From Tieghemiomyces parasiticus (taxonomy: Eukaryota; Kickxellomycota; Dimargaritomycetes; Dimargaritales; Dimargaritaceae), in assembly GCA_027575765.1 (NCBI GenBank), contig JANBPT010000025.1, positions 1 to 64,000 on the forward strand: a stretch of DNA of 64,000 bases, in the 5' to 3' direction. A model generated the notes under the pieces. The model searched no databases, was not told the DNA's origin, and worked only from the letters and a program-made list of their open reading frames with translations. Both the position numbers and the translations under genes were made by a program. Positions 52,782 to 63,699 of the stretch are shown here, in pieces (the first letter of the stretch is position 1; each line of letters opens with the position of its first letter).

Positions 52782-55700
52782 TTATCCGTCAATGTCAACA
52801 TCCGAAGATTCATCGGCCAGCGGAGCGGATGGCCGACGACCGCCGGCAGTGGCCGTCCCATGACGCAAATCCAAAGGCAGCCCGGAATCCCCCACCGGCG
52901 TCGCTAGGGGAGCCGTACCACGGTCGACCGACACCGTGTCGCGCGTCTCTGACCCCGAATCCTCGGGAGGCAAGTCATAGTCCATGCCATCACCCTCGTC
53001 TCCGTGCTCCGCTTCACCACCGATATCGTCGTCGTCGTCGTCGTTGGGCAGGGACACCATGGCCGCCGTCATCAGATCAATCTGCTCCATTTCGGACAAA
53101 CCCAGTTCGGCCGGATCGATTTCCAGAGGCCATTCGGCCAAGCTGTCCGTAAAGGTGTTACCGGCACCCCAGTTGTGGAGGAGAGCCGAGGATTGATCAA
53201 CCGAGTTTGGCAGGTTCGACACGACCAACGACGATGGCCCTACGGCGGTTTGGTCGGTAGTGCCGACGGCACCGAGCGAAGGGCGGCGGCGGTGACCGGG
53301 TGCGGATAAAATATTCGTCGCCATGGAGGCCAATGACGAAGTCCGAGTACGCTTCGAGACGCCGGGGGAAGTGGCGGTGGTAGCCGTCGTCGTCTCCAGA
53401 CCCTGTCGGCGACGCTTGCGCGTGGATGGTCTCAGCAGCTGGGGGCGGCTGGCAACGGCCGCTTCCTCGTCGGAGGTTGCGTCATCAGGAGAGGTGGGTA
53501 GGCCCAAGGCATCGGCGACCATACGGCCTAAGGGACGGCGCTGGAGAGGCCGGCGCTTACGTGAACCACTACCGCCGAAGGCACCCGAAGAGAGGGCAGT
53601 TGCGGTCGATGCAAGGGTGGCCGCGGCGGCGGAATTGTTCCACAGCACGTTGGAGCCTCGCACGGTGGCCGGCGCAGCCGACCCCTGACGCTGCTGCCAA
53701 CGTGCCCCAAACTTGAGTGCGTCGGCATACGTGAACGGGCTCTTCCGGCTTTCACGTAGGCCGACCTGGGACCGACTCGCACGGAAGCTGTGAATCGGGA
53801 TGTGGTCCCACCGGCTATGGGAGGTGGCGGCCCAGGCCTCCGTGGCTTCTTGGCAGTGTCCATCCGCGGTGGATGCTGCCATCGTCGGCTGCACCGGGCT
53901 TGTCGTGGGTAGCACGGGCGGCAACATTGGCCGGCCTTTAGCGGGATGCTGAACTTCCGTCGCCAAGTTCTCGGTGTCCATGAGGTCCTCAATCTGAATA
54001 ACCGCACTAAGTGGGCCAGGTGTGGGAGATTCAGGGGCCCCATTGCGCTGGTGATCCAGTATGGGCAGCAACCGACCGCCTTCCCATGGGGTAGTGGCCA
54101 AGGCTGGGGTGGCCAAGGACTTCCGCAGCGGACTGCCCGCGGGGCGGGCCCGCGATAACACCCAGGTTTTCCCTGGCGAAGGTTGCAGGAGTTGCGGTGC
54201 CCCGTCACCCCATTTGCGTCTCGCCCGCTTGAGCCGGTTCTTCTTTTTGAACATGAGTACCGAGGTCTCTAGGAGGGATGGCACAGGATCGGAACATGAG
54301 GTTGAGGAGGATAGGACCCCCGGACTCACCGGGTCCAGTAGAAGCGGCGGGGGGTCTTCGAGCGTCAGGGACACGACGGAGTCCGCGTCCGATCCGCTCT
54401 CGTCTTCATTTCCGTGTCGGGAGGGAACGTAGGCTTCGGCCGGCGTGGGCCACCGACCGGACCCCTCGGTGCCCGATGCAAGTCCCGGCGGTGATGGAGG
54501 TAATTGCTGAAGGTCATTTGGCGTGGGATTCGGGACCGCCGGCGACGCCAATTCTAGGACGGTGGTACTGACCGAACGACGGAAATCTGCCGGGACGGGC
54601 TGGGGCCGAATGGGTGACACTAGGGCGCCAGGTACCTCTAGGTCAAGGGAAGCCAGTGCCAGCCGGTTACGGTGGGCGGCAGTCATGTCACTATCGTCCA
54701 CCATCATGCTCAGCGGGAAAGCGGATAGGGCGGCGGAGAGGGCGTCCGGGTGGTCCGGGAGGAACAGGTTTTGGTCAATGAGGGCGTCCACGTACGATAG
54801 GTCCAGTTGGGCGAAAAGAGCGTCGGTCGGGTGTAACGGAGTAGGCGCGGGCGTGGGGGCGGTGGTATAATCGACGGTGTCACGCGACGATAAAGTGGCA
54901 GCAGCGGACGGGACGGTGGCGGGTTCGGGTAATGGCCGCGGTAGGAAGGGATCCAGCGCCACCGTGGTGATAGGCAGGTTCATCATAGCCACAGAGGCTG
55001 CTGTGGGTGACGCCGGGCGGCTAGCGGGTTCCTGGTCAGAGACGCTGGCGTTCAGGTAATCTGAGGATAATGTGGCCGGTGACGCTAAGTGGAGAAGGTT
55101 AGGGACGGGTGAATTACGCGGGGTCACGGGACCTCCGGCCGGTCGGTTAACTGGGGACGCGGGCGCAGAAGAGTCACTCCCGTTCGTACTGCTACCGTCA
55201 GTGCCGCTACCCATTGACGCCCAGCTCTCCCACCCGAGGGCATAGGCGTACTCGAGGGGATCGATGCCACCTGCCGACGACCAATTTGACGGCTCCTGGT
55301 GTTTCGTTGTCGCCGCAGTCTCCTCGGTGGCCAAGCCGGGTGGGTTGGCCACCTCGAACTGAATCTCGTCGTACATTTCTCCTTCGTCAGCTTCGGCGTC
55401 GGAGCTAGACGGGGAATAGTCGTAGCCAAACGTAGACGAGGTGTGGTCCGAGAGCTCACCGTCCACTATGCTGCGGGCCGCGAATTCCTGCTGGATGGCT
55501 GCCGCCTCCGCGGCGTCTACGTCAGAGCCAACCAGATCTTCTGCGTCTAGGGCGGCGACCAGCGCCCCGTCATCGTGGTCAAGGTCGCTATCGCTGGCGT
55601 CGAGAGCGGAGTCGTGGCCGGATAACTCGGAATCCCAAGCGGCGGGTGGTGGAGGGGCGGCGGTTGGCTTGATAATTTTCCCGACCTTCTTGCCGGAAGG

Positions 55701-56390
55701 CTGTAGCTTGACCGGACGAGTTGACGGTGGTGGCCCAATGTCATTTTTACCCCGGCCGGCCCCTCGACCTGGTGGGGGTCGTGGCGGCGGTGGACTAAGG
55801 CGCAGGAGAAGGTTGTCTTCCTCGGAACTCCAGTCGGAAATGTTTACGTCGGAAAGGCTATCGGAGCCGCCAAGGTCAGCGGTTGCTGGAGTGCGGCGGG
55901 CGGCTTTCACTGGCGAGGACGAAAAGATCGAAGTCGGCCGTGGTGGTTTGGCCCCAAGTTTCTTCCCGCCGCCACCAGTTATTGGCCGGGTGGCCTTACC
56001 TGCCCGATGACCAGCGGGCGTCGGGGCGGCTGAGGATGAAGCCAAAAGTCGAGAGCTGGCCGCCAAGGCGCTAGGTTTACCAGTACCGCCGCTGCATGTG
56101 CACTCCGAATCGCATACGGGACAAATGTCGAGGTCGTCGTCGCTCCCGCTTCCGGCGCTAAGAAGTGGAGGAAGTGTCCCCATGACGATACCAGGTTTAG
56201 GTTTAACCTGGGCGGCCGACGAGGTTTTTGGGGGTCGCCGGGCCTGGGCCCGCTTCTCGGTCTTCGGGGCGGTGGCAGCAGACTTGCGACTGGTCGGGAT
56301 GCGATCGCGCACGGCGGACGGGGCCGATGATCGGCCATTGGTCGACCAAGGCTTTGCGGTCATGGTCTGGGAGGTTTTCCGGGGCTTCAT
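52782..56390 (-). CDS. Large acidic disordered protein with an N-terminal Cys cluster, 1202 aa
   Basis: Single uninterrupted frame from ATG 56390, 1202 residues. The N-terminus is basic (KPRKTSQTMTAKPW, KTEKRAQARRPPK). A cysteine cluster at 90, 93, 97 and 99 (ICPVCDSECTC, C-x2-C-x3-C-x-C) follows an Asp run and could bind one metal ion. The remainder is low-complexity, rich in Ser, Pro, Ala and Asp. There are a few more ordered stretches: GIDPLEYAYALGWESWASM near residue 385, FAQLDLSYVDALIDQNLFLPDHPDAL near 535, and SFRASRSQVGLRESRKSPFTYADALKFG near 880. Basic clusters such as SRKRRPLQRRPLG and STRKRRRQG are nuclear-localisation-like, and the C-terminus is strongly acidic. A nuclear regulator is likely from composition only; no family recognised. 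Confidence 0.75.
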   Translation of the reverse strand: MKPRKTSQTMTAKPWSTNGRSSAPSAVRDRIPTSRKSAATAPKTEKRAQARRPPKTSSAAQVKPKPGIVMGTLPPLLSAGSGSDDDLDICPVCDSECTCSGGTGKPSALAASSRLLASSSAAPTPAGHRAGKATRPITGGGGKKLGAKPPRPTSIFSSSPVKAARRTPATADLGGSDSLSDVNISDWSSEEDNLLLRLSPPPPRPPPGRGAGRGKNDIGPPPSTRPVKLQPSGKKVGKIIKPTAAPPPPAAWDSELSGHDSALDASDSDLDHDDGALVAALDAEDLVGSDVDAAEAAAIQQEFAARSIVDGELSDHTSSTFGYDYSPSSSDAEADEGEMYDEIQFEVANPPGLATEETAATTKHQEPSNWSSAGGIDPLEYAYALGWESWASMGSGTDGSSTNGSDSSAPASPVNRPAGGPVTPRNSPVPNLLHLASPATLSSDYLNASVSDQEPASRPASPTAASVAMMNLPITTVALDPFLPRPLPEPATVPSAAATLSSRDTVDYTTAPTPAPTPLHPTDALFAQLDLSYVDALIDQNLFLPDHPDALSAALSAFPLSMMVDDSDMTAAHRNRLALASLDLEVPGALVSPIRPQPVPADFRRSVSTTVLELASPAVPNPTPNDLQQLPPSPPGLASGTEGSGRWPTPAEAYVPSRHGNEDESGSDADSVVSLTLEDPPPLLLDPVSPGVLSSSTSCSDPVPSLLETSVLMFKKKNRLKRARRKWGDGAPQLLQPSPGKTWVLSRARPAGSPLRKSLATPALATTPWEGGRLLPILDHQRNGAPESPTPGPLSAVIQIEDLMDTENLATEVQHPAKGRPMLPPVLPTTSPVQPTMAASTADGHCQEATEAWAATSHSRWDHIPIHSFRASRSQVGLRESRKSPFTYADALKFGARWQQRQGSAAPATVRGSNVLWNNSAAAATLASTATALSSGAFGGSGSRKRRPLQRRPLGRMVADALGLPTSPDDATSDEEAAVASRPQLLRPSTRKRRRQGLETTTATTATSPGVSKRTRTSSLASMATNILSAPGHRRRPSLGAVGTTDQTAVGPSSLVVSNLPNSVDQSSALLHNWGAGNTFTDSLAEWPLEIDPAELGLSEMEQIDLMTAAMVSLPNDDDDDDIGGEAEHGDEGDGMDYDLPPEDSGSETRDTVSVDRGTAPLATPVGDSGLPLDLRHGTATAGGRRPSAPLADESSDVDIDG

Positions 56391-57719
56391 GGCTCCGGAG
56401 GGATGGCTGGAGTAGGTGGGGGTGGGCTGGGTAGGCCCGATCGCATACCCTGGGAGAGGGGGGGGCGAATGAAGTGTAGGACCTTGACGTAGAGAGGAGC
56501 TGGGCCAGCGTGTATGGTCTGTGCGACAAAATCGAGGAAAGGGTCAGGCTGCGGGCTCTGCAAGGGTAACAGCTCTGGTAGGCGGGCGGAGGCGATCAGC
56601 AAGAGAGTGAAGACGATGCGGCAATGTGGTGCCAATAACCACGATTTCAAGGGCTATGGTAAGTAGTCGCCAGTTGGAGAGAGCGCAAGTAGAAGGTATA
56701 GAGTAGATGCTAATGACTAGACCAGGTTATGAGTTGGTGGTTGGGCTTAGGGTTCTTTTTTTTTTTACTTAATGGCGCCGTCACCCTCTGGGCTGGGTAT
56801 CAGACGTTGCACTACGAAGATGCTGTACATGTAAGCCCGACGCTGAGTACTTTATTCTTTTTTTTTTCTCTTGGCCAATGGTGCCGTAGCAACCTACCGG
56901 GGCTGGACTGTCTCAAGGTGGTCGATGCACTGGCGCCTACAGTGTCCTAACCCCCCACTCCCGCCACAGCCAGGCAGGGAGAGTGACCTAGGCCGATACA
57001 TGGCGGTAGATCCGTCGAGGAAAGGGTGGAGGGGGACCAGAGGCTGCACAGATGAGATGCAGAGCGGCAAGTAAAAAAAAAGGCTGGAGGCCATTAATCT
57101 TTACCAGCCAATCACTAGATGGGAAAACGTGGTCGCCTTTTTTTTGCGGGTAGCTTCTCCTCCATTTAGGTCGTTCGGAACCGTTCGAACCTGTTGGGCC
57201 TCTAGACACAAGCTTAGCGAGGCAGGTAGGACAGGAGTGTGGAAGGCAGCGGGCGGAGAATACTAAAAGGCCAAGGGGCACAGGCGTGTAAAGCTTGGTG
57301 CGAGAATAGTATTGGGAACAATACGAATGGCTTCCAGGCATTAGGTCGGCCAAATTACGCTGCAACACACTTAAATGTATTCCTTGCTTCAGCATCGCTC
57401 CATGTCAGCATACTGGCCTAGCCTGCCGTAAGTGAGAAGCCCCCCCCCAATGCGCTCTTTGGTCCTCTACAGCACATGTACAGTGTGGTGGCACTGTGGC
57501 AATAAACCGTGGTGTCGATAGGCACTGAATAGGCTAAAGGGGTCAATTCAAGGATAGTGAATGCCTAATGTTAACAACATATACATCCCGTCGAATAGAA
57601 CTAATATGTGATGGTAGAGGGTCAATGACAGCTGCTTATCAAACGATCCATCGTTCTTATGACGAAGACTAGTCGACGCGAGCCCCCCCTCCCGACTCGT
57701 GCACACAGCTCATTAACTC
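56391..57719. other. Intergenic: upstream region of the large gene
   Basis: About 1.3 kb with several T-homopolymer runs (56757-56767, 56860-56870, 57137-57145). No gene recognised. Confidence 0.4.
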
Positions 57720-58880
57720 ACAGCATGACCAGCTCGATCTTGCGGGCCTCCAAGGCCGGACGGCGCCGGTGCTACAGGTAAAACTTGCAGTGGCCATAGC
57801 GGGGCTTGCGGCGCAGGTCCTCGATGAACGGGTAGTTGTGGGCTATCATGAGGCAGTTAAACACGTCGAGTTCCTTGTCCTTGACAAACGCTAGGGTGAC
57901 CCCCTTGGGCTGCGTGGGGTGGATCTTGGAGATCACCTCGTCTGACGCATCGACATTGGTGGCGTAAGGAAATAGACCGGCGACCTGGATGGTTTTGTGA
58001 GCAGGGTAGCTGATAGCGAAGGACGGTAGGGTGTATGAGGGTATCAGGTCGGAGACGGCGCTGGAATCGCCGGCCTTATCGAGCACATAAATTCAGGCCA
58101 CCTCATCCACGGGGAGCGGCCGGTGGGCCAGCTATTGATCAGACGAGGACTGCTGGGAAACCCGGAAGGCGCGACTCAGGAATCCGCTGAGGAGCCGCGG
58201 GGCGCAAACCCGTCTGCGGGGCCTCAATGGGGATTGCGCGCAACGTGACCGGCTTGATTGCGGTCTATTTCGGTGGAAAGTGCAGGCGTCCTGTCTTGAT
58301 CAGTCCCTTTACGACTCAGGATCCGGTGGGAGTGGCAGCAAGTGGCCTGGAGGGTGGGAAGCACGGCGCCGGCCACGTAGAAGGGCTTGGATGATGCCCT
58401 CTCCGGTTGCACAATGGGTAACCGTTTTGATGGACATGAGAGCCAGCCGTTTACTGCGTAGAGTCTTGTGCACGCGCTTACAATTGATCTCGGCAGTCTG
58501 CTTGAAACGGCCGCAGAGCCTGATGGTGGTAGAAACTCCACTGGTGAAGGCTACCAGGCAACCCAGCGAGGCTACACGCTGGCCTACATTCCACTACTTC
58601 CTCCAACCGGGAGGTTTGGGGGTCTACGTTAGAAAGTCAGTCGAATAATAGCCCGGAAGGAGGAGTGCACCATGAAAGCGCCATTTGGGTTCCCGATACA
58701 TCATTATTTGCATGATGGCAATGCGATATTCCGGCTCTAACTCGATCCGCTCAAATACCTGCAGGACCGTGATCGGTTCTTGGCGAAACGTGTCCCGGGA
58801 GGGGGGCTGAGATTTGGTGCTCTCCTCCAGTCCGGGCTATCTGTTGAGCTGAGGGACAGGCTGGATAATCCGGAACCAGG
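57720..58880 (-). pseudogene. Unidentified decayed protein gene
   Basis: On the minus strand, coding-like segments in different frames lie in order. First is RDTFRQEPITVLQVFERIELEPEYRIAIMQ (about 58800-58700), then GRFKQTAEINCKRVHKTLRSKRL (about 58510-58440). Last is a 104-codon frame at 58086-57772 with SDLIPSYTLPSFAISYPAHKT, LFPYATNVDASDEVISKIHP and GVTLAFVKDKELDVFNCLMIAHNYPF, ending LRRKPRYGHCKFYL. In-frame stops and frame changes separate them; after the last stop the frame reads on to LEARKIELVML. GC content is gene-like and higher than the flanks. It looks like one inactivated gene of at least 350 codons, but I do not recognise the family. Introns could explain some breaks. Confidence 0.45.
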
Positions 58881-59933
58881 TACTCGTGTAGGCGGGGCTA
58901 CAGGTCCTGCATGACTCAGGGTGGGCCTCTGGTGTGGAATCTGAAGCGGACTGTCAGTAGACAGTGCTGGGCTTGGTGCTCTTCGTCCTGTCTAGGATAA
59001 TATCGGCTTGTGGACTCTCCTAGCCGGCTGACATCTTGATGTTAACTTCAATTTTCACCCCGGCTGGGTTCTATTTTGGAGACGTCTGGGATGACGATCT
59101 TTGTTTGCAAAAACGGCTCTGTACAGGGTACTGTCAGCCATTAGAGGGTGGAGGTAGGACTGGGTGCAGTTTATATGGGCAAAGTATGGAGAGCCGTGTC
59201 AAGTTGCGTCAGTTGAAAACTCTTGACCTTATCCTAATGTAGTGTAAATTGAGAATATTACTAGGGCCTCTAAATCTAAAGGTATCAAGTGTGTATCTTA
59301 CCGGTTTCATACTAGCCAATATCATATGCCACCCCTGACGAATTTTCTAGATCTATAGTAAACTGGTACCAAGTTGGGGCCCACTTTTTCAGTGAAGCCC
59401 CTTCGTGCGGCTCGCCACCTTTTGGAAATGCACTTTTTAATGCAGTTGCTCTGACCTATGCCGCTGAGGTCAAATTTGCTTTAATAGAGGTTAAACTATC
59501 AACGGAAGATAATTAAATACGAGGGTTTCGGAGCTAATAACATATGGTAGGATCTCAACCCTGAGAGAGCGTTGTTGGAAAATAGGAAGGTAAAGGAGAG
59601 GGCTCGTTCCAAGCTGGTTTAGGACGTAGGTCCCATTACATCCTGACATTGGGGGAGGACCCCCGCTTCACAGTGGGCCGCGCCATATGGCCTGGTGGGC
59701 GTAGTGGGGCCGGAATACGGCGGGGTTCCCACCTGCACACCACATACCAACTATGAAAAGCCAGCTATTCCTCATTCGTTACATTTTTTAGCTCTGATTT
59801 CACATTGCACAACTTTCACTAGCCGAATGGCGTTTTCCCCCTTCCGCTTTGCCAGTCCGTAGTTAATTGTTTTTTTTCATACCCCTCTCTCACAGCCAAA
59901 TCGAGCGTTCGAAAGCGAATTCACCCCTCCGCC
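58881..59933. other. Divergent upstream region between the relic and UTP23
   Basis: About 1 kb, AT-rich in 59200-59600, pyrimidine-rich just before UTP23. No gene. Confidence 0.4.
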
Positions 59934-61107
59934 ATGGCCCCCAAACGAACCCGGGCCTACCACAAGGCCGCCGGCATGTACAAGACGTGGTTCGGATTCC
60001 ATGAGCCCTACCAAGTGATCGGTGAGTACCCTGGCATGTTCCTGGTCCAAAAGGGATGGACACATGGGTAAATGAAGTTGAATCTCGCGCGGGGCAGGGA
60101 GACGCCGTGATCTTCGGTGTTTACTGAGGTCAATGTATGCGGCTAGACTGAGGCCAGTTCGTTCCCAATGGCTAACCCTGTAACTCTCCTTGGCTGCCTT
60201 CTGGACACCTTATACTCCCCGATAGTCACTTCCGACCTTATTTCCCGAGCGCTGCGTCTTAAAATCAACTTGCGCGACGAATTACCAAAAATCTTTAACG
60301 GTACCGTCAGTGTCCGTAAGTAGCCTAGTAGTGGGCGATCGGGAGACTACTTTACAATGTTCTGTACGGACCGCCCTCGAAGTTGCTCTCAACCGTTTGT
60401 CTTCACTGGGGTCCAGCTCCAGTTTCTAACCATGGCCAGCCCTATCACCCAATCCCGTTCTATTGTACCCCGTACCTATCCCTCTACGGACAGAGGTCCC
60501 CACGTGTCTCCTCCACCGGTTGGAGAAACAGGGCGACAAGAAGTTGGGCGAGCTGATCGCCGCGCGTCGATTTGAGAAGTGGTACTGCCCGCACCAGATC
60601 GGCCGCACCGAGACGAACTGCATCATAGACTGCATTGGCACGCACAACAAGAACCGACTAGCCGTAGCGGCTCAGGATGCCAACTTACGTAAGCGTCTAC
60701 GTCGTGTGCCCAGCGTCCCTCTGTTACATATCAACAGCTACTCCATTCTTATTTTGGAGCCCATGTCGGAGGCCACCACTGCTGCCATCAAAGCCAAGGC
60801 CCGAACCGTCGGGCATGCCCACGCTGCCGAACTCAAACTTCTCGACGCCCTACTGCCTGAAGTTAAAGCCAAGCGGGAAGGCGCCGCCGATTTGGTGCTG
60901 AGTGGGGAACCAGAAGTAAAGCAAGATGCTGATGAACAAAACCAGGAAGAGGAGAGTCCGTCCGAGCCAGAGCCGCCGGTACAGCCGGCCAAGAGGCCGG
61001 CCGAGGGGGCCGATGAAGTCACAAACGAACCCGCGGACAATCGCGAAAGTAAGCGTGTTCGGAGGACTAAGAAGAGCAAGGTACCTGCAGAGGAAACGGC
61101 GACGTAG
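59934..61107 (+). CDS. UTP23: rRNA-processing protein Utp23 (PIN-domain SSU processome factor)
   Basis: Small-subunit processome protein that helps release snR30 during 18S rRNA maturation. Exons 59934-60021, 60226-60315 and 60494-61107 give 263 residues. The start MAPKRTRAYHKAAGMYKTWFGFHEPYQVI matches yeast Utp23 in spacing (K-R-A-x-x-Y and F-x-F-x-E-P-Y-Q-V). Across the introns follow VTSDLISRAL, NLRDELPKIFNG and PTCLLHRLEKQG. The Cys/His metal motif is in FEKWYCPHQIGRTETNCI, and the PIN domain ends HNKNRLAVAAQDANLRKRLRRVPSVPLLHI, close to the yeast protein. As in yeast Utp23 only part of the PIN acidic site is kept. The C-terminal 70 residues are acidic and then Lys-rich (ESKRVRRTKKSK), a nucleolar-type tail. 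Confidence 0.95.
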
Positions 61108-63699
61108 TACATGTAGGAGGCTGACGGCCGTTGGATCCACCGACTGGACAGCATATGGTCACTGGCTGATGACTGAAGCAATAAACCAAGATCACGATGC
61201 ACCACCCAATTTTAACAGGTTGGGGGACAGTGAATCGGAGGTGAGGAGTGGCCTACAGCCTCTCTGCTCACACATGGAGGACTAACCATCCTAAATATCT
61301 TGAACATCAATCATATTCTGCTATTGTCCATAATCAAATATTCATTGGTCGGGATATTGTGTATAGGATTGTGGTACCCAAAAACCACACTAGGGCTAAC
61401 GCATGCCTACACCACCTAAAGTAGCTCCACCATTAGCACACCACCCTGCAACCGGCTGCCCGAGTTGCAGGAGCATTCCGGGCATCTCTCCTCGAACCCA
61501 TACTACTATCGCCCATGAAACCTTTGGCCTCCCAGAGCCACTTCCGAAACTATGAATCCTTTTAGCCTAACCTTGCTATATGAACCACCAGGTTCGCCTT
61601 GATGAACTCGGTCTCCATTGTTGTCATCTAGTTTTTTGTATTCGCTTGACAGTGCGTAGCACTCACCATCTAGGGGTGGCCCTTAACTTCTTTGCCTCAA
61701 TAAACCCTCCCCGCTTGGCTACTTGTCCAGTTGGTGCCAGCCCCTCATTTATGGGCACCACAGTAGCATTGCCCCTTGAAATTAACAGCTACCATAGTCC
61801 CTAATAGTACAAAATGATAAATATGTAAAGGTGTTAAATTGCTGACAGTATATTGCGGAATGATAGCTCCTAATCTGATCGGCAATTTCTATCACGATAG
61901 AATGAATTGTAGAGCCTATTACACACAGCAAACATCTTATGCGAATGCACTTACCAACCCCACTAGGGCTCAGCGTATAGCTGATGCACATTTGCGTTAA
62001 TTTCGCATCTGGTAGCTATTAAGGTAGCGGAAGCTGCACTAAAAAAGTCACACCACCATGGGATCACTAAGGCACCTGTTGGGCCTTCCAGCGGGTCTGA
62101 TAATGCGGTCTAGCTACTGTTATTGGCGAATGAGCTTGCGCCATGCGATGATGAATAGCATGTCACCAGTGTGTAGTATTCGCGGCACGTGTCCCGCGAA
62201 TTTGTGTTTCGATAGAGGCAAATTTTACGTTTAACGAGTCGAGCCGTTTGAGTGCGCGTTTCCATTGATGAATATAAGGCAAAGTAAGAAACGTTAGCAG
62301 AATGGAAAATGGTTGAACCTAGTAGTACGCCGTCTCACAGCATGCTGCAGCTATTCCACCTATTGCTTAGATGAGGCCTCTCTGCCCAGCCATCAATGGT
62401 ATTGGCCTGGGCTGGTATGGCAAGTAGCATCTACGTTGGCCCTGTCGGTGCAGCTCAAGGACTTGGTGTCAGCGGCACCTACAACAACAGGCGCAACGTA
62501 GGGCCCATTAGCTCTGATGCAAAATGCGACGACGCATACCTGCTGGCCACAGCCCGTGCAAACAACACGTCGCCCAAGACGCACAGTTGGCGAGTGGGTA
62601 GCACACAATTTTAATCTCAGCAGGCGCAAAAAAATAAACCTGCTGCTATGCGAACACCTCTGCAAAATACAGTGGACAAGGGAATGATTTCAAGGCCATT
62701 TTGACGGGATCCTGTAGGGGTGGGATCGACTGTCTCCCTCCGAATCGATCTTTTATTCTATTTCACCCATTGGGGCGGGACTGTTGACAGCTTTCCAAGA
62801 ATATGGGAGGCAGGATCGGCACAAGTGGAATGATGGCGGCGGCCTTCGGGGCTAGTTTTCCCTTACATTGCTTCCGCGTGCCGTGACTCGGCACTTAGAC
62901 ACGGGCATCGGCGAACAGACTCCGCCTGGCGGTTCAATTCGGCAAGTGCCACCGGTTGTTGCGGCGTATTGTGGCACGGGCGGCTTCGTGGGGATCCCAC
63001 GTACCACCCGCATCTTTAGTCCTTTTCATCGTGGGTATACTAGTCAACTAGAGCCGCGCTCTCGTTAGGACTCACCGTGGGCCGTTTGGGCAGTTGGGTC
63101 CTAATCGTAAGGGGCAGTCTGCCCTGTCGGCCGACAGATCCACTCCAGGCAGGGAAAAGGTGGCGAATGGGTAATCCGGCCAGTGTTTGGACGGTGGTGG
63201 ACTGCCTGAGCCTATTTTGCAATGGCTACCTCGCCGCTCTTCCCGTTCCGTCTGAAGCTTCTAGTTTCTGCTTTCCGGGTTTCGCAGTGGAACTGAATGC
63301 AGTGAGAGAGGGAGGTAGAAGCATCTGCTGTCGTCTACCTGCCAGCTTTCCAAGCCCCTATCTCACCAATTGCTTCCGACTGGTGTGCATTACGGCACCC
63401 GCCAGACAAGCACTATATAAAACTGAAATACTCTGCATAGGCCACACTGCCCTCGAATTTTTCGCCGTCACTTACCCTGGAGACCCTTTGCGCATACAGC
63501 CTGCCCTTATATCTTGCCCGTGTTGAGCCGCCCCACGCGCCGTTAGCCTTGAATTCCCGGCCGCTTTCTGCGCTCTTGATCTCCTCGCATTCCTTGCCGT
63601 AACGTCTGCTCGGTTGGCAGCGCGGCTGCATTTGCTAAATAGTTGGCTGTTCCGCTTTGAAGCCCCGTCGTCACCTTAGCCCATTGCTCCGACCTCAAC
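61108..63699. other. Intergenic, 2.6 kb without a supportable gene
   Basis: AT-richer DNA to about 62300, then mixed composition. Short frames (for example 61580-61804, 62393-62665 and 63077-63526) have no family resemblance. The last 200 bases are pyrimidine-rich and probably the promoter of the next gene. Confidence 0.4.
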
